DNA from: Streptomyces fumanus
GTDB taxonomy: Bacteria > Actinomycetota > Actinomycetes > Streptomycetales > Streptomycetaceae
Assembly: GCF_014655295.1 (NCBI RefSeq)
Contig: NZ_BNBI01000010.1
Coordinates: 1-64,000 of the forward strand
Direction: 5' to 3'
Length of the DNA: 64,000 bases
Within the stretch, counting starts at the first letter, position 1. Every line of letters begins with the position of its first letter. The notes below the pieces were generated by a model that was not told the DNA's origin, made no database searches, and saw only the letters and a list, made by a program, of their open reading frames with translations. This document shows, one piece after another, positions 1 through 7,936 of the stretch. The translations under genes and the position numbers were made by a program.

Positions 1-95
1 AACGCCCGGTTACATTCCGAACCCGGAAGCTAAGCCTTACAGCGCCGATGGTACTGCAGGGGGGACCCTGTGGGAGAGTAGGACGCCGCCGAACA
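1..95 (+). rRNA. rrf: 5S ribosomal RNA, 3' part
   Basis: The window opens inside a 5S rRNA gene. The segments CGGTTACATTCCGAACCCGG and GGGAGAGTAGGACGCCGCCG are hallmark Streptomyces 5S sequence. About 25 nt of the 5' end lie upstream of the window. The 3' end is placed where CCGCCGAAC would close the terminal helix with the missing 5' strand. It should be the last gene of a 16S-23S-5S operon. Confidence 0.95.
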
Positions 96-103
96 ATCTT
101 TGG

Positions 104-150
104 AAGGACCCCTGGTCTCCAGCGTTGAGCTGGACCAGGGGTCCTTTTTT
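104..150 (+). terminator. Intrinsic terminator of the rrn operon
   Basis: GGACCCCTGGTC (from 106) pairs with GACCAGGGGTCC (133-144). TCCAGC/GCTGGA extends the stem towards a short loop with a 2-nt bulge. A run of six T residues follows at 145-150, then four more Ts. It lies just after the 5S 3' end and is a strong rho-independent terminator. Confidence 0.93.
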
Positions 151-233
151 GTTTTGTGGCAGGCACAGCCCGGAGCGCGTCGGGTACCCGGCTGCGCGAG
201 AATGACTTGCAGTACCGAAGACAGGAGTCACCG

Positions 234-1922
234 ATGTCCACCAACTCTCCCGACGACCGACCGGAGCGCGACCAGCGGCGACGGGACAGTGGTGACCGCG
301 GTGCCCGACGCGGGGACCGCGGAGACCGGGGTGGCTTCCGCCGGGACGACAGCCGCGACAACCGGGGCGGAGGCTATGCGCGGCGGGACGATCGCCGTGA
401 CGACCGTCGCGATGACCGGGGCGATCGGGGACCGCGCCGGGACGACCGCGACCGCGGTTTCCGGCGTGACGATCGCGGGGACCGCGGGGACCGTCCGGCC
501 TTCCGTCGCGACGACCGCCGGGATGACCGGCGGGATGACCGCCGCGACGATCGTCCTGGTGGTTACCGCCGTGACGACCGAGGCGGGTTCCGGCGCGATG
601 ACAGCCGCCGTGACGACAGCCGCGGTGGTGGATACGGCGGCCGGCGGGACGACCGGCCCGGCGGGTTCCGCCGCGACGACCGCCGGGATGACCGGCGCGA
701 CGACCGGCGTGATGACCGCCCCGGCGGTTACCGCCGTGACGACAGGCGCGACGATCGGCGGGACGACAGGCGGGATGACCGCCGTGTCGGGGACCGGGGT
801 GGTTACGCCGGACGGCGTGATGACCGGCGCGACGACCGTCGGGATGACCGGGACCGTGGGTTCCGTCGGGACGACCGGGGCGGCGGCTACCGAGGCGGCC
901 GGGACGACCGGCGTGACGACCGCGGGGATCGCGGGGACCGTCCGGCCTTCCGGCGCGACGACCGCCGGGATGACCGGCGGGATGACCGGCGGGACGACCG
1001 CCCCGGTGGTTACCGCCGTGACGATCGAGGCGGGCGCGGGCCCCGTAGGGACGACCGCGGTGGCCGTCCGGGCGGGTTCCGGGGCCGGGACGACCGGCGG
1101 GGCGGTCCCGGGCGCGGCCGGGACGAGCGGGACCGCGACCGGGAGCCGATCAAGCGGCTGCCGATCCCGGACGACGTCACCGGCGAGGAGATCGACAAGG
1201 ACGTACGGCAGGAGCTGCAGAGCCTGCCCAAGACGCTCGCGGACGATGTCGCCAGGAACCTGGTGATGGTCGCGCGGCTCATCGACGAGGACCCCGAGGC
1301 GGCGTACGCGTACTCCAAGGTCGCGCTGCGGCTGGCGTCGCGCGTGGCGGCCGTACGGGAGGCCGGTGGGTTCGCGGCGTACGCGAACCAGAAGTACGGT
1401 GAGGCGCTCGCCGAGTTCCGGGCCGCGCGGCGGATGACCGGGAACGTGGACCTGTGGCCCGTCATGGCCGACTGCGAGCGCGGCCTCGGCCGGCCCGAGA
1501 AGGCGCTGGACATGGCCGGCGCCCCCGAGGTGCACAAGCTGGACAAGGCCGGGCAGGTCGAGATGCGACTCGTCGCGGCCGGGGCCCGGCGGGACATGGG
1601 GCAGCTCGACGCGGCGATCGTGACCCTGCAGAGCCCCGAGCTGGCCTCCCACTCCGTACAGCCGTGGACCGCCCGGCTGCGGTACGCCTATGCCGACGCG
1701 CTGCTGGCGGCCGGTCGGACGGGCGAGGCGCGGGAGTGGTTCGCCAAGGCCGTGGAGTCCGACCGGGACGGCAGCACGGACGCCTCCGACCGGCTCGCCG
1801 CGCTGGACGGCGTGGAGTTCGTGGACGCCCTCGACGAGGACGAGGACGAACACGGGGACGAGATCGGCGACGACCAGGGCGAGGACGGGGGCGCCGCCTC
1901 CGCTGAGCGGGGCGAGGGCTGA
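234..1922 (+). CDS. TPR-like protein with long Asp/Arg-repeat N-terminal region
   Basis: The 562-residue protein has two parts. Roughly residues 10-300 are a low-complexity region of RRDDR/DDRRDDR units with interspersed Gly, Phe and Tyr, predicted to be disordered and strongly charged. Residues about 305-520 form an alpha-helical repeat domain resembling tetratricopeptide repeats, and the C-terminus is an acidic tail. ATG 234 is chosen because CAGGAG lies 7 nt upstream; an in-frame upstream extension to 156 has no ribosome binding site. M. tuberculosis has a TPR gene (Rv1691) at the same place beside the HAD phosphatase and tlyA, so the C-terminal domain is the conserved part and the RD region is an addition. 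The function is unknown. The RD repeats resemble RNA- or ribosome-associating disordered tails, which is inference only. Confidence 0.88.
   Translation: MSTNSPDDRPERDQRRRDSGDRGARRGDRGDRGGFRRDDSRDNRGGGYARRDDRRDDRRDDRGDRGPRRDDRDRGFRRDDRGDRGDRPAFRRDDRRDDRRDDRRDDRPGGYRRDDRGGFRRDDSRRDDSRGGGYGGRRDDRPGGFRRDDRRDDRRDDRRDDRPGGYRRDDRRDDRRDDRRDDRRVGDRGGYAGRRDDRRDDRRDDRDRGFRRDDRGGGYRGGRDDRRDDRGDRGDRPAFRRDDRRDDRRDDRRDDRPGGYRRDDRGGRGPRRDDRGGRPGGFRGRDDRRGGPGRGRDERDRDREPIKRLPIPDDVTGEEIDKDVRQELQSLPKTLADDVARNLVMVARLIDEDPEAAYAYSKVALRLASRVAAVREAGGFAAYANQKYGEALAEFRAARRMTGNVDLWPVMADCERGLGRPEKALDMAGAPEVHKLDKAGQVEMRLVAAGARRDMGQLDAAIVTLQSPELASHSVQPWTARLRYAYADALLAAGRTGEAREWFAKAVESDRDGSTDASDRLAALDGVEFVDALDEDEDEHGDEIGDDQGEDGGAASAERGEG
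300..1110 (+). repeat. In-frame RDDR-encoding repeat tract
   Basis: The DNA is built from short GACGACCGCCGGGATGACCG-like units coding for alternating Arg and Asp. Longer segmental copies are visible: 485-587 recurs at 932-1034 (offset 447 bp, a multiple of three) with few differences, and a shorter related copy lies near 673-741. The offsets keep frame, consistent with slippage or unequal recombination under selection for coding. Confidence 0.85.
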
Positions 1923-1942
1923 CCTCCGGGCGACGGATGAAG

Positions 1943-1972
1943 AGGGGCGGAACCGGAAGCGGTTCCGCCCCT
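1943..1972. terminator. Bidirectional terminator between convergent genes
   Basis: AGGGGCGGAACC (1943-1954) and GGTTCCGCCCCT (1961-1972) form a perfect 12-bp stem with a GGAAGC loop, followed by TTTCG. It sits between the TPR gene, ending at 1922, and the DUF1015 gene, ending at 1987 on the other strand. Confidence 0.88.
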
Positions 1973-1986
1973 TTCGTCTGCGTGGC

Positions 1987-3279
1987 TCAGAGGTCGAGGG
2001 CTCGCAGGACCAAGCCCGAGGCCGGTTTCGGGCCGAACGACGTGGACTTGCGGGGCATCGTGACGCCCTGGCGGGCCAGGTCGCGGACGACCTCCTCGCG
2101 GACCGGGTGCATCAGGACCGCCGTACCGCCGTCGCGCTCCGCCTTCTCCACCGTGGCCGCCGTGTCATGGATGTACGAGACATGCGCCGCCGAGTCGTCC
2201 GGGACATGCCAGACATGGGGAAGCAGGGTGGCGTGCAGGACGGTCGCGTCGAGGGTGCGCCACGCCTCGGGGCGGTCGGCGGGGACCGTACGGGCCAGCA
2301 GGCCGGGGTCGGGCCGGTCGACGAGGTGGAAGGCGCCGTCGCCGGCCAGCAGGAAGGCGTTGCCCTCGCGGGCGGCCCCGGCCAGCGCGTCCAAAGCCGT
2401 GGACAGCGGGGTGCCGGAGTTCAGGCGGCGCACGCGGAAACGGTCCTTCACCGCGGTCACGGCGGCGTCCACCGGGAGGTCGTGCAGCAGGCGGTGGATG
2501 GCGCGGACGCGGAGCGGGTAGCGGACGGTGTCGACCAGCAGGACCAGGCCGTAGTCCCAGGGGCTGGGGGAGGGGTGCTCCGCGCGCAGGCGGCGGTAGG
2601 TCGCCCAGCGGTGGTGGCCGTCGGCGATCAGGGCCTGGTGCCGGGCCAGTTCGGAGCGGACGCGGGCGAGGTCGCCCGGGTCGGTGAGCTGCCACAGGCG
2701 GTGGCCGAAGCCGTCCTCGGTGGTGGTCGCCAGCAGCGGGGGCCGCTCGGCGGTGGTCTCGATGAGGTCGGAGGTGGCGCCGCCGTCGCCGCGGTAGGTC
2801 AGCAGCAGCGGCTCGAAGTTGGCGTGCGTGGCGCGCATCAGGGCCGCGCGGTCGGCGACCACGTGCGGCATCACGTCCTCGTGCGGCAGGACGATCCGCT
2901 CCTCCGGGTCCGAGACGCGCAGGGCGCCGATGAGGCCGCGCTGCACCAGGCCGGCGCCGTCGCGCTGCTCGTACACGTACAGGCCCGGTGCGGGGTCGGC
3001 GGTCAGGACGCCGTCGGCGCGCCAGCGGCGCAGGGTGCGGGCGGCCTGCTCGTTGCGGGCGTCCGGGGTGGCGGCCTGGGGGAGGATCAGCCGGACGATG
3101 TTGTGCGGGTCGGCGGATTCCAGGTGGAGCAGGCCGTCGGGACGGACCACGACGTCGTACGGCGGTGATGTCACGGCGGCCAGGCTGCCGACCCGGTCGG
3201 GGTCGTAGCGGAGACCTCGGAACGGGGTGAGTTCCAGGCCCCGGCGCTCCGTTGCTTCCGAGTGACCTGCTGTATTCAT
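1987..3279 (-). CDS. DUF1015 family protein
   Basis: A 430-residue protein recognised by the DUF1015 pattern: an N-terminal LTPFRGLRYDP-like segment, a SPPYDV turn, and the central 'ALIADGHHRWATY' motif that is the family signature. The length is normal. The family is widespread and uncharacterised; in anaerobes it is sometimes found near serine metabolism genes, but nothing here points to a pathway. The ATG at 3279 is preceded by TACGAT (3291-3286 on the minus strand) with 6 nt between, so the mRNA is probably leaderless. It is divergent from the HAD phosphatase gene. Confidence 0.88.
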   Translation of the reverse strand: MNTAGHSEATERRGLELTPFRGLRYDPDRVGSLAAVTSPPYDVVVRPDGLLHLESADPHNIVRLILPQAATPDARNEQAARTLRRWRADGVLTADPAPGLYVYEQRDGAGLVQRGLIGALRVSDPEERIVLPHEDVMPHVVADRAALMRATHANFEPLLLTYRGDGGATSDLIETTAERPPLLATTTEDGFGHRLWQLTDPGDLARVRSELARHQALIADGHHRWATYRRLRAEHPSPSPWDYGLVLLVDTVRYPLRVRAIHRLLHDLPVDAAVTAVKDRFRVRRLNSGTPLSTALDALAGAAREGNAFLLAGDGAFHLVDRPDPGLLARTVPADRPEAWRTLDATVLHATLLPHVWHVPDDSAAHVSYIHDTAATVEKAERDGGTAVLMHPVREEVVRDLARQGVTMPRKSTSFGPKPASGLVLRALDL

Positions 3280-3285
3280 CCCGGC

Positions 3286-3291
3286 ATCGTA
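3286..3291 (-). promoter_or_regulatory. -10 hexamer of a probable leaderless promoter
   Basis: TACGAT on the minus strand ends 6 nt before the ATG at 3279. This places the transcription start at or next to the start codon. No good ribosome binding site is present. Confidence 0.55.
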
Positions 3292-3350
3292 CGTGTGTCA
3301 GTGGCATGGGGGATGATCGGGGGAAAGGCGTCGAACGAGGAGCGATCGAG

Positions 3351-4382
3351 ATGAGCCGGAGCGTCAGGACGAGGCCCGAGGGCAGTGGGCAGGCCCTGAG
3401 CGAGGCGTACGACACGGCGCTGCTCGACCTGGACGGCGTGGTCTACGCCGGGGGGAACGCGATCGCGCACGCCGTGGAGTCCCTCGGCACCGCGCGCGAC
3501 GGCGGGATGCGGCTCGCGTACGTCACGAACAACGCGCTGCGGACACCGGACGCGGTCGCCGGCCACCTGACCGAGCTGGGCATACCGGCCGGCGCGGAGG
3601 ACGTCATCACCTCGGCGCAGGCGGTGGCCCGGCTGGTCGCCGACGAGGTGCCGTCGGGCGCGCGGGTGCTGGTCGTCGGCGGCGAGGGGCTGCGGGTGGC
3701 GCTGCGCGAGCGGGGCCTGGTGCCGGTGGAGTCGGCCGACGACGATCCGGTGGCGGTGGTGCAGGGGTACGGCGGGCCCGAACTGCCGTGGGGGCGGTTC
3801 GCGGAGGCGTGCTACGCCATCGCGCGCGGGGTGCCGTGGTTCGCGTCCAACACCGACCTGACGATCCCGAGCGCGCGGGGGATCGCGCCGGGCAACGGGG
3901 CGGCGGTGGAGGTCGTCCGGATCGCCACCGGGGCCGAGCCCCGGGTCGCGGGCAAGCCGCTGCCGCCGATGCACCGGGAGACCGTCCTGCGCACCGGGGC
4001 CGAGCGGCCGCTGGTGGTGGGGGACCGGCTGGACACGGACATCGAGGGCGCGTTCCACGGCGAGGTGGACTCGCTGCTGGTGCTGACCGGAGTCACCGAC
4101 GGCGCCCAGTTGCTGGCCGCGCCGCCGGAGCACCGGCCGACGTACGTCGACGCGGATCTGCGCGGGCTGCTCACCGGGCAGCCGGAGGTCTCCGGGACGG
4201 CGGACGAAGGGTTCCGCTGCGGCGGCTGGACGGCCACGGCGGGCGCGGAGCGCCTGGAGCTGTCGGGCGACGGCGTCGCCCTCGACGGCCTGCGGGCGCT
4301 GTGCGCGGCGGCCTGGACGGCGGGCGGCGAGAAGGGGTGCGCGCTGGACGCGGGGAAGGCGCTGGCCAAGCTGGGGCTGTGA
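3351..4382 (+). CDS. HAD-IIA family hydrolase (NagD-like phosphatase)
   Basis: A 343-residue HAD-superfamily phosphatase. Motif I is LLDLDGVVYAGG near residue 25, with the nucleophile and acid/base aspartates. Motif II is YVTNN, the Lys motif lies in VAGKPLPPMH, and motif IV is VVGDRLDTDIEGA. This arrangement matches the NagD/4-nitrophenylphosphatase/phosphoglycolate phosphatase class (HAD-IIA). The C-terminal 80 residues after the core are a lineage extension. The start at 3351 is selected by GAGGAG at 3337-3342; the longer frame to 3252 lacks one. It corresponds in position to Rv1692 of M. tuberculosis, reported as a glycerol-3-phosphate phosphatase; the substrate here is inferred only from that. 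Confidence 0.87.
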   Translation: MSRSVRTRPEGSGQALSEAYDTALLDLDGVVYAGGNAIAHAVESLGTARDGGMRLAYVTNNALRTPDAVAGHLTELGIPAGAEDVITSAQAVARLVADEVPSGARVLVVGGEGLRVALRERGLVPVESADDDPVAVVQGYGGPELPWGRFAEACYAIARGVPWFASNTDLTIPSARGIAPGNGAAVEVVRIATGAEPRVAGKPLPPMHRETVLRTGAERPLVVGDRLDTDIEGAFHGEVDSLLVLTGVTDGAQLLAAPPEHRPTYVDADLRGLLTGQPEVSGTADEGFRCGGWTATAGAERLELSGDGVALDGLRALCAAAWTAGGEKGCALDAGKALAKLGL

Positions 4383-4418
4383 GCGGGCGGGGCGAGCCGC
4401 GTGCCGGCGGGGAAGCTG

Positions 4419-4556
4419 CCGACCTAGCTGGGTCTGCGCGCCCGCCGTGGCCGGGAGGTCCGAGCCGAGCTGGGCCTGCGCGCCCGCCGTGGCCGGGAGG
4501 TCCGAGCCGAGCTGGGCCTGCGCGCCCGCCCCGGCCGGAAGGCCCGAGCCGAGCTG
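4419..4556 (+). repeat. 42-bp tandem repeat, about 3.3 copies
   Basis: Copies lie at 4419-4460 (diverged start), 4461-4502, 4503-4544 (diverged end) and a partial one at 4545-4556. Each begins CGAGCCGAGCTGGGCCTGCG and continues with CGCCCGCCGTGGCCGGGAGG. The tract lies between the HAD gene stop and the iron box. No gene is supported across it. Confidence 0.9.
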
Positions 4557-4575
4557 TGGGGATCGTGATCCAATG

Positions 4576-4594
4576 GGAGGGTAGGCTAACCTAA
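4576..4594 (+). promoter_or_regulatory. Iron box (DmdR/IdeR-type operator)
   Basis: The 19-mer GGAGGGTAGGCTAACCTAA matches 16 of 19 positions of the actinobacterial iron-box consensus TTAGGTTAGGCTAACCTAA. It ends 4 nt before the GTG of the permease operon and contains a TAGGCT -10-like hexamer. Iron-loaded repressor binding here should block the promoter directly. Transcription probably starts at or just before the start codon. Confidence 0.88.
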
Positions 4595-4598
4595 CCGG

Positions 4599-5642
4599 GT
4601 GTTGGTCGACAGTCCTCCCGAACAGCGCGCGGAGACCGCCCCCGCGCCCCCGAACCGCCGGGCGGTCCGCGTGGCCGGGCTGCTGGTGTCCGCCGCGATC
4701 CTGGTCGGTGTCGCGCTGGCGAGCCTCGCCATCGGCGCCAAGGACCTGTCCCTGAGCCAGGTGTGGCACGGGCTGTTCGAGGACTCCGGTTCCTACGGCG
4801 ACGTGGTGGTGGGCGAGCGGCTGTCGCGGACCGTGCTCGGTCTGCTCGCCGGTGCCGCGCTCGGCCTGGCCGGAGCCGTCCTCCAGGCCCTCACCCGCAA
4901 CCCGCTGGCCGACCCCGGCCTGCTCGGCATCAACGCGGGCGCCTCCGCCGCCGTCGTCACCGCCATCACCTACTTCGGCGTCACCTCGCTCACCGGCTAC
5001 GTCTGGTTCGCCTTCGTCGGCGCGGCGGCGGTCGGGGCGCTGGTGTGGTTCCTGGGCGGCAGCCGGGGCGCCACCCCGGTCCGGCTGGCCCTGGCCGGCA
5101 CCGCGATCAGCGCCGCCCTCTACGGCTACCTCCAAGCCGTAATGATCATGGACGAGGCCGCGCTGGGCACCATGCGGTTCTGGACGGTGGGCTCGCTGTC
5201 CTCGGCGAACGACGACACCATCACCCAGGTCCTGCCGTTCCTGCTGGCCGGTTCGGTGCTCGCCCTGCTGCTCGCCCGGCCGCTGAACGCGATGGAGATG
5301 GGCGACGACACCGCCCGGGCCCTGGGCGCCAACCTCAACCGGACCCGGGCGCTGTCGATGCTGGCCGCCACCGTGCTGTGCGGGGCGGCGACCGCCGCGT
5401 GCGGGCCGATCCTGTTCGTCGGCCTGATGGTCCCGCACGTCGTGCGCTCCTTCACCGGCCCCGACCTGCGCTGGATCCTGCCGTACGCCACGATCCTGTC
5501 GCCCGTGCTGCTGCTCGGCGCCGATGTGCTGGGCCGGATCGCCGCCCGGCCCGCCGAACTCCAGGTCGGCATCGTCACCGCGATCCTCGGCGGCCCGGTC
5601 TTCATCTACCTGGTACGACGGCGGAGGACGGCCCAACTGTGA
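4599..5642 (+). CDS. FecCD-type siderophore ABC transporter permease 1
   Basis: A 347-residue, very hydrophobic protein with about nine to ten membrane segments. It has the FecCD signatures GAALGLAGAVLQALTRNPLADPGLLG near residue 85 (Leu-Gly rich, coupling to the ATPase) and GPILFVGLMVPHVVR near residue 275. It imports ferric siderophore (or a related Fe/B12-type substrate) across the cytoplasmic membrane together with the next permease and ATPase. The GTG start lies 4 nt after an iron box and has no ribosome binding site. The stop overlaps the next gene by GTGA. Confidence 0.93.
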   Translation: MLVDSPPEQRAETAPAPPNRRAVRVAGLLVSAAILVGVALASLAIGAKDLSLSQVWHGLFEDSGSYGDVVVGERLSRTVLGLLAGAALGLAGAVLQALTRNPLADPGLLGINAGASAAVVTAITYFGVTSLTGYVWFAFVGAAAVGALVWFLGGSRGATPVRLALAGTAISAALYGYLQAVMIMDEAALGTMRFWTVGSLSSANDDTITQVLPFLLAGSVLALLLARPLNAMEMGDDTARALGANLNRTRALSMLAATVLCGAATAACGPILFVGLMVPHVVRSFTGPDLRWILPYATILSPVLLLGADVLGRIAARPAELQVGIVTAILGGPVFIYLVRRRRTAQL

Positions 5643-6676
5643 AGAGCAACCGTGCCGTGCGCACCCCGGGCGGCCTCTCGGTCCGGGTCGATGTGCGCAC
5701 CCTCATCGTCGTCGTCCTGCTGCTGCTCGTCGCGCTCGCCGCGAGCGTCGTGCTGATCGGCACCGGCGACTTCCCGATCCCGGCCGGGGACGTGCTGAAG
5801 ACGCTGTTCGGCGGCGGCGACCCGGGCCAGGGATTCATCGTCCGCGAGCTGCGGCTGCCCCGGGTCCTGGTCGGACTGCTGGTCGGCGCCTCGCTCGGGC
5901 TGGGCGGCGCGCTGTTCCAGGCGATCTCCCGCAACCCGTTGGGCAGCCCGGACGTCCTCGGCCTCGGACAGGGCGCCACCGCCGGCGCGCTGATCATGAT
6001 CGTGCTGTTCTCCGGGAGCACCGCCCAGGTCACCTTCGGCGCCCTGGTCGGCGGCCTGGTGACCGGCCTCGGCATCTACGTCCTCGCCTGGAAGCGCGGG
6101 GTGCACGGCTACCGGCTGGTCCTGGTCGGCATCGGCGTCTCCGCGATCGTCACCGCGGTCAACGGCTATCTGATGACCCGGGCCGACATCGTGGACGCCT
6201 CCCGGGCCGTCGTCTGGATGACCGGCAGCCTCAACGGCCGCGACTGGGCGCAGGTCTGGCCGCTGCTGATCCTGTGCGCGGTCCTGGTGCCGCTCTGCCT
6301 CGCCAACGGGCGGGGCCTGCGGATGCTGGAGATGGGCGACGACATCTCGTACGCCCTGGGGGTGCGCGTGGAGCGGGTACGGATGCTGCTGCTGGTCGCC
6401 GCCGTGCTGCTCACCGCCTCCGCCACCGCCGCCGCCGGGCCGGTCGCCTTCGTGGCGCTCACCGCGCCGCAGTTGGCCCGCCGGCTGACCCGCGCGCCCG
6501 GCCCCAACCTGCTGCCGTCCCTGTGCATGGGCGCCGCCCTGCTGGTCACCGCCGACTGGATCTCGCAGCGCACCTTCGGCGCCGACCAACTGCCCGTGGG
6601 CGTGGTCACCGGCGTGCTCGGCGGCGTCTACCTGCTGTGGCTGCTGGTCACCGAGCGCAAGGCGGGCCGGATATGA
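5639..6676 (+). CDS. FecCD-type siderophore ABC transporter permease 2
   Basis: A 345-residue second permease. The GTG at 5639 overlaps the previous stop (GTGA), so translation is coupled. One N-terminal membrane segment (LIVVVLLLLVALAA) precedes the FecCD core with GGALFQAISRNPLGSPDVLG, and a second conserved patch GPVAFVALTAPQLARRL lies near residue 270. Two different FecCD subunits forming a heterodimer is typical of FepDG/CdtC-type systems. No periplasmic binding protein gene is adjacent. Confidence 0.93.
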   Translation: MKSNRAVRTPGGLSVRVDVRTLIVVVLLLLVALAASVVLIGTGDFPIPAGDVLKTLFGGGDPGQGFIVRELRLPRVLVGLLVGASLGLGGALFQAISRNPLGSPDVLGLGQGATAGALIMIVLFSGSTAQVTFGALVGGLVTGLGIYVLAWKRGVHGYRLVLVGIGVSAIVTAVNGYLMTRADIVDASRAVVWMTGSLNGRDWAQVWPLLILCAVLVPLCLANGRGLRMLEMGDDISYALGVRVERVRMLLLVAAVLLTASATAAAGPVAFVALTAPQLARRLTRAPGPNLLPSLCMGAALLVTADWISQRTFGADQLPVGVVTGVLGGVYLLWLLVTERKAGRI

Positions 6677-7533
6677 GCGCCGCCACCGGCAACGGGATGG
6701 ACAACCAGAGGAGCATCGTGAACCGCCTGTCCGCCGAGGACGTCACCCTCGCCTACGACCAGCGCGTCATCGCCGAACACCTGTCGGTGCAGATCCCCGA
6801 CCACTCCTTCACGGTGATCGTCGGCCCCAACGCCTGCGGCAAGTCCACCCTGCTGCGCGCCCTGTCCCGGATGCTCAGGCCCAGCCAGGGCCGGGTGCTG
6901 CTGGACGGCGAGGTCATCCAGTCGATGCCCGCCAAGCAGGTCGCCCGCACCCTCGGTCTGCTGCCCCAGTCCTCCATCGCCCCCGACGGCATCACCGTCG
7001 CCGACCTCGTCGGCCGGGGCCGCTACCCGCACCAGGGCCTGCTGCGCCAGTGGTCGGCGGAGGACGAGCGGGTGGTGCGGGAGTCGATGCGGCAGACCGG
7101 CGTCGCCGAACTCGCCGACCGGTACGTCGACGAACTCTCCGGCGGCCAGCGCCAGCGCGTGTGGATCGCCATGGCCCTCGCCCAGCAGACCCCGCTGCTG
7201 CTCCTGGACGAGCCGACGACGTACCTCGACATCCAGCACCAGATCGACGTCCTGGACCTCTGCGCCGACCTCCACGAGGAGCAGGGCCGCACCCTCGTCG
7301 CCGTGCTGCACGACCTCAATCACGCCGCCCGGTACGCCACCCACCTCATCGCCCTGCGCGACGGCCGGGTGATCGCCGAGGGGGCGCCCAAGGACATCGT
7401 CACCGCCGAGCTGGTCGAGGAGGTCTTCGGGCTGCGCTGCCAGGTCATCGACGACCCGGAGACCGGCACGCCACTGGTGGTGCCGGCCGCGCGCACGGCA
7501 CGCGCGCGCGTGGCGGCCGACAAGGCGTCGTGA
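6673..7533 (+). CDS. Siderophore ABC transporter ATP-binding protein
   Basis: A 286-residue ATPase with Walker A GPNACGKST (about residue 54), signature motif LSGGQRQRVWIAMALAQ, Walker B LLLLDEPTTYLDI and the H-loop in AVLHDLNHA. It is of FepC/FhuC type. The ATG overlaps the stop of permease 2 (ATGA). A second in-frame GTG/ATG region downstream (residues 9-17) could serve as an alternative start, but the overlap start is typical of this operon. It powers uptake by the two FecCD subunits and is controlled by the same iron box. Confidence 0.92.
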   Translation: MSAATGNGMDNQRSIVNRLSAEDVTLAYDQRVIAEHLSVQIPDHSFTVIVGPNACGKSTLLRALSRMLRPSQGRVLLDGEVIQSMPAKQVARTLGLLPQSSIAPDGITVADLVGRGRYPHQGLLRQWSAEDERVVRESMRQTGVAELADRYVDELSGGQRQRVWIAMALAQQTPLLLLDEPTTYLDIQHQIDVLDLCADLHEEQGRTLVAVLHDLNHAARYATHLIALRDGRVIAEGAPKDIVTAELVEEVFGLRCQVIDDPETGTPLVVPAARTARARVAADKAS

Positions 7534-7546
7534 AGAGAGACGGCGG

Positions 7547-7894
7547 CTACAGGAGCTTTCTCAGGCGGAGCAGGTCGCGCAGGCCCGCCTCCAGCTTCAC
7601 CCGGCCCGAGCCCCACGCCCTGGCGAAGTTCAGCTCGCCGTCGACCAGGGCGATCAGGTCGTCGCCGGTCATCGCGAGCCTGATGTCGGCCTTCTCGCGC
7701 GGCGGCCCGGTCAGCGTCTCGCGCACATCTATCCGGCCGTCCGCCATGCGCCCGGCGAAGGTGACGTCCAGATCCGTGAGGTGGCAGCTCACCGAACGGT
7801 CCAGGGCGGCGGCCGCCCGGACGTTCCCCTCGCTGTGCCCCATGCTGTCCGAGAGCTTCTCGAGTGCGGCACGGCACTCCTCGATCGTCGCCAT
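7547..7894 (-). CDS. SCP2 sterol-binding domain protein
   Basis: A 115-residue single-domain protein whose C-terminal half (DGRIDVRETLTGPPREKADIRLAMTGDDLIALVDGELN...AWGSGRVKLEAGL) is the SCP2 lipid-carrier pattern: beta-strand, substrate tunnel, and a short helix with conserved Gly. The start at 7894 gives the usual length; longer readings run into unrelated sequence. TACGGT lies 8 nt upstream of the ATG. Convergent with the transporter, 13 bp apart, and divergent from the small acidic gene at 7937. The lipid bound is unknown. Confidence 0.82.
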   Translation of the reverse strand: MATIEECRAALEKLSDSMGHSEGNVRAAAALDRSVSCHLTDLDVTFAGRMADGRIDVRETLTGPPREKADIRLAMTGDDLIALVDGELNFARAWGSGRVKLEAGLRDLLRLRKLL

Positions 7895-7924
7895 CGGCAC
7901 CGACCGTACCGCAGGGGTTCGGGG

Positions 7925-7930
7925 TAGCGT
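7925..7930 (+). promoter_or_regulatory. -10 hexamer of a probable leaderless promoter
   Basis: TAGCGT lies exactly 6 nt before the ATG at 7937. There is no Shine-Dalgarno sequence, which supports a leaderless transcript for the small acidic gene and possibly the downstream tlyA-nadK genes. Confidence 0.6.
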
Positions 7931-7936
7931 CGGGGC

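Noticed and set aside
100..1266. Thr/Ala/Gly-rich frame over the TPR gene
   Set aside because: It is a frame shift of the GACCGC-type repeat tract, which yields Thr-rich text by necessity, and it starts inside the rrn terminator.
4419..4556. CRISPR or attachment-site repeats
   Set aside because: Units are contiguous without unique spacers, and no integrase, cas gene or tRNA lies nearby.
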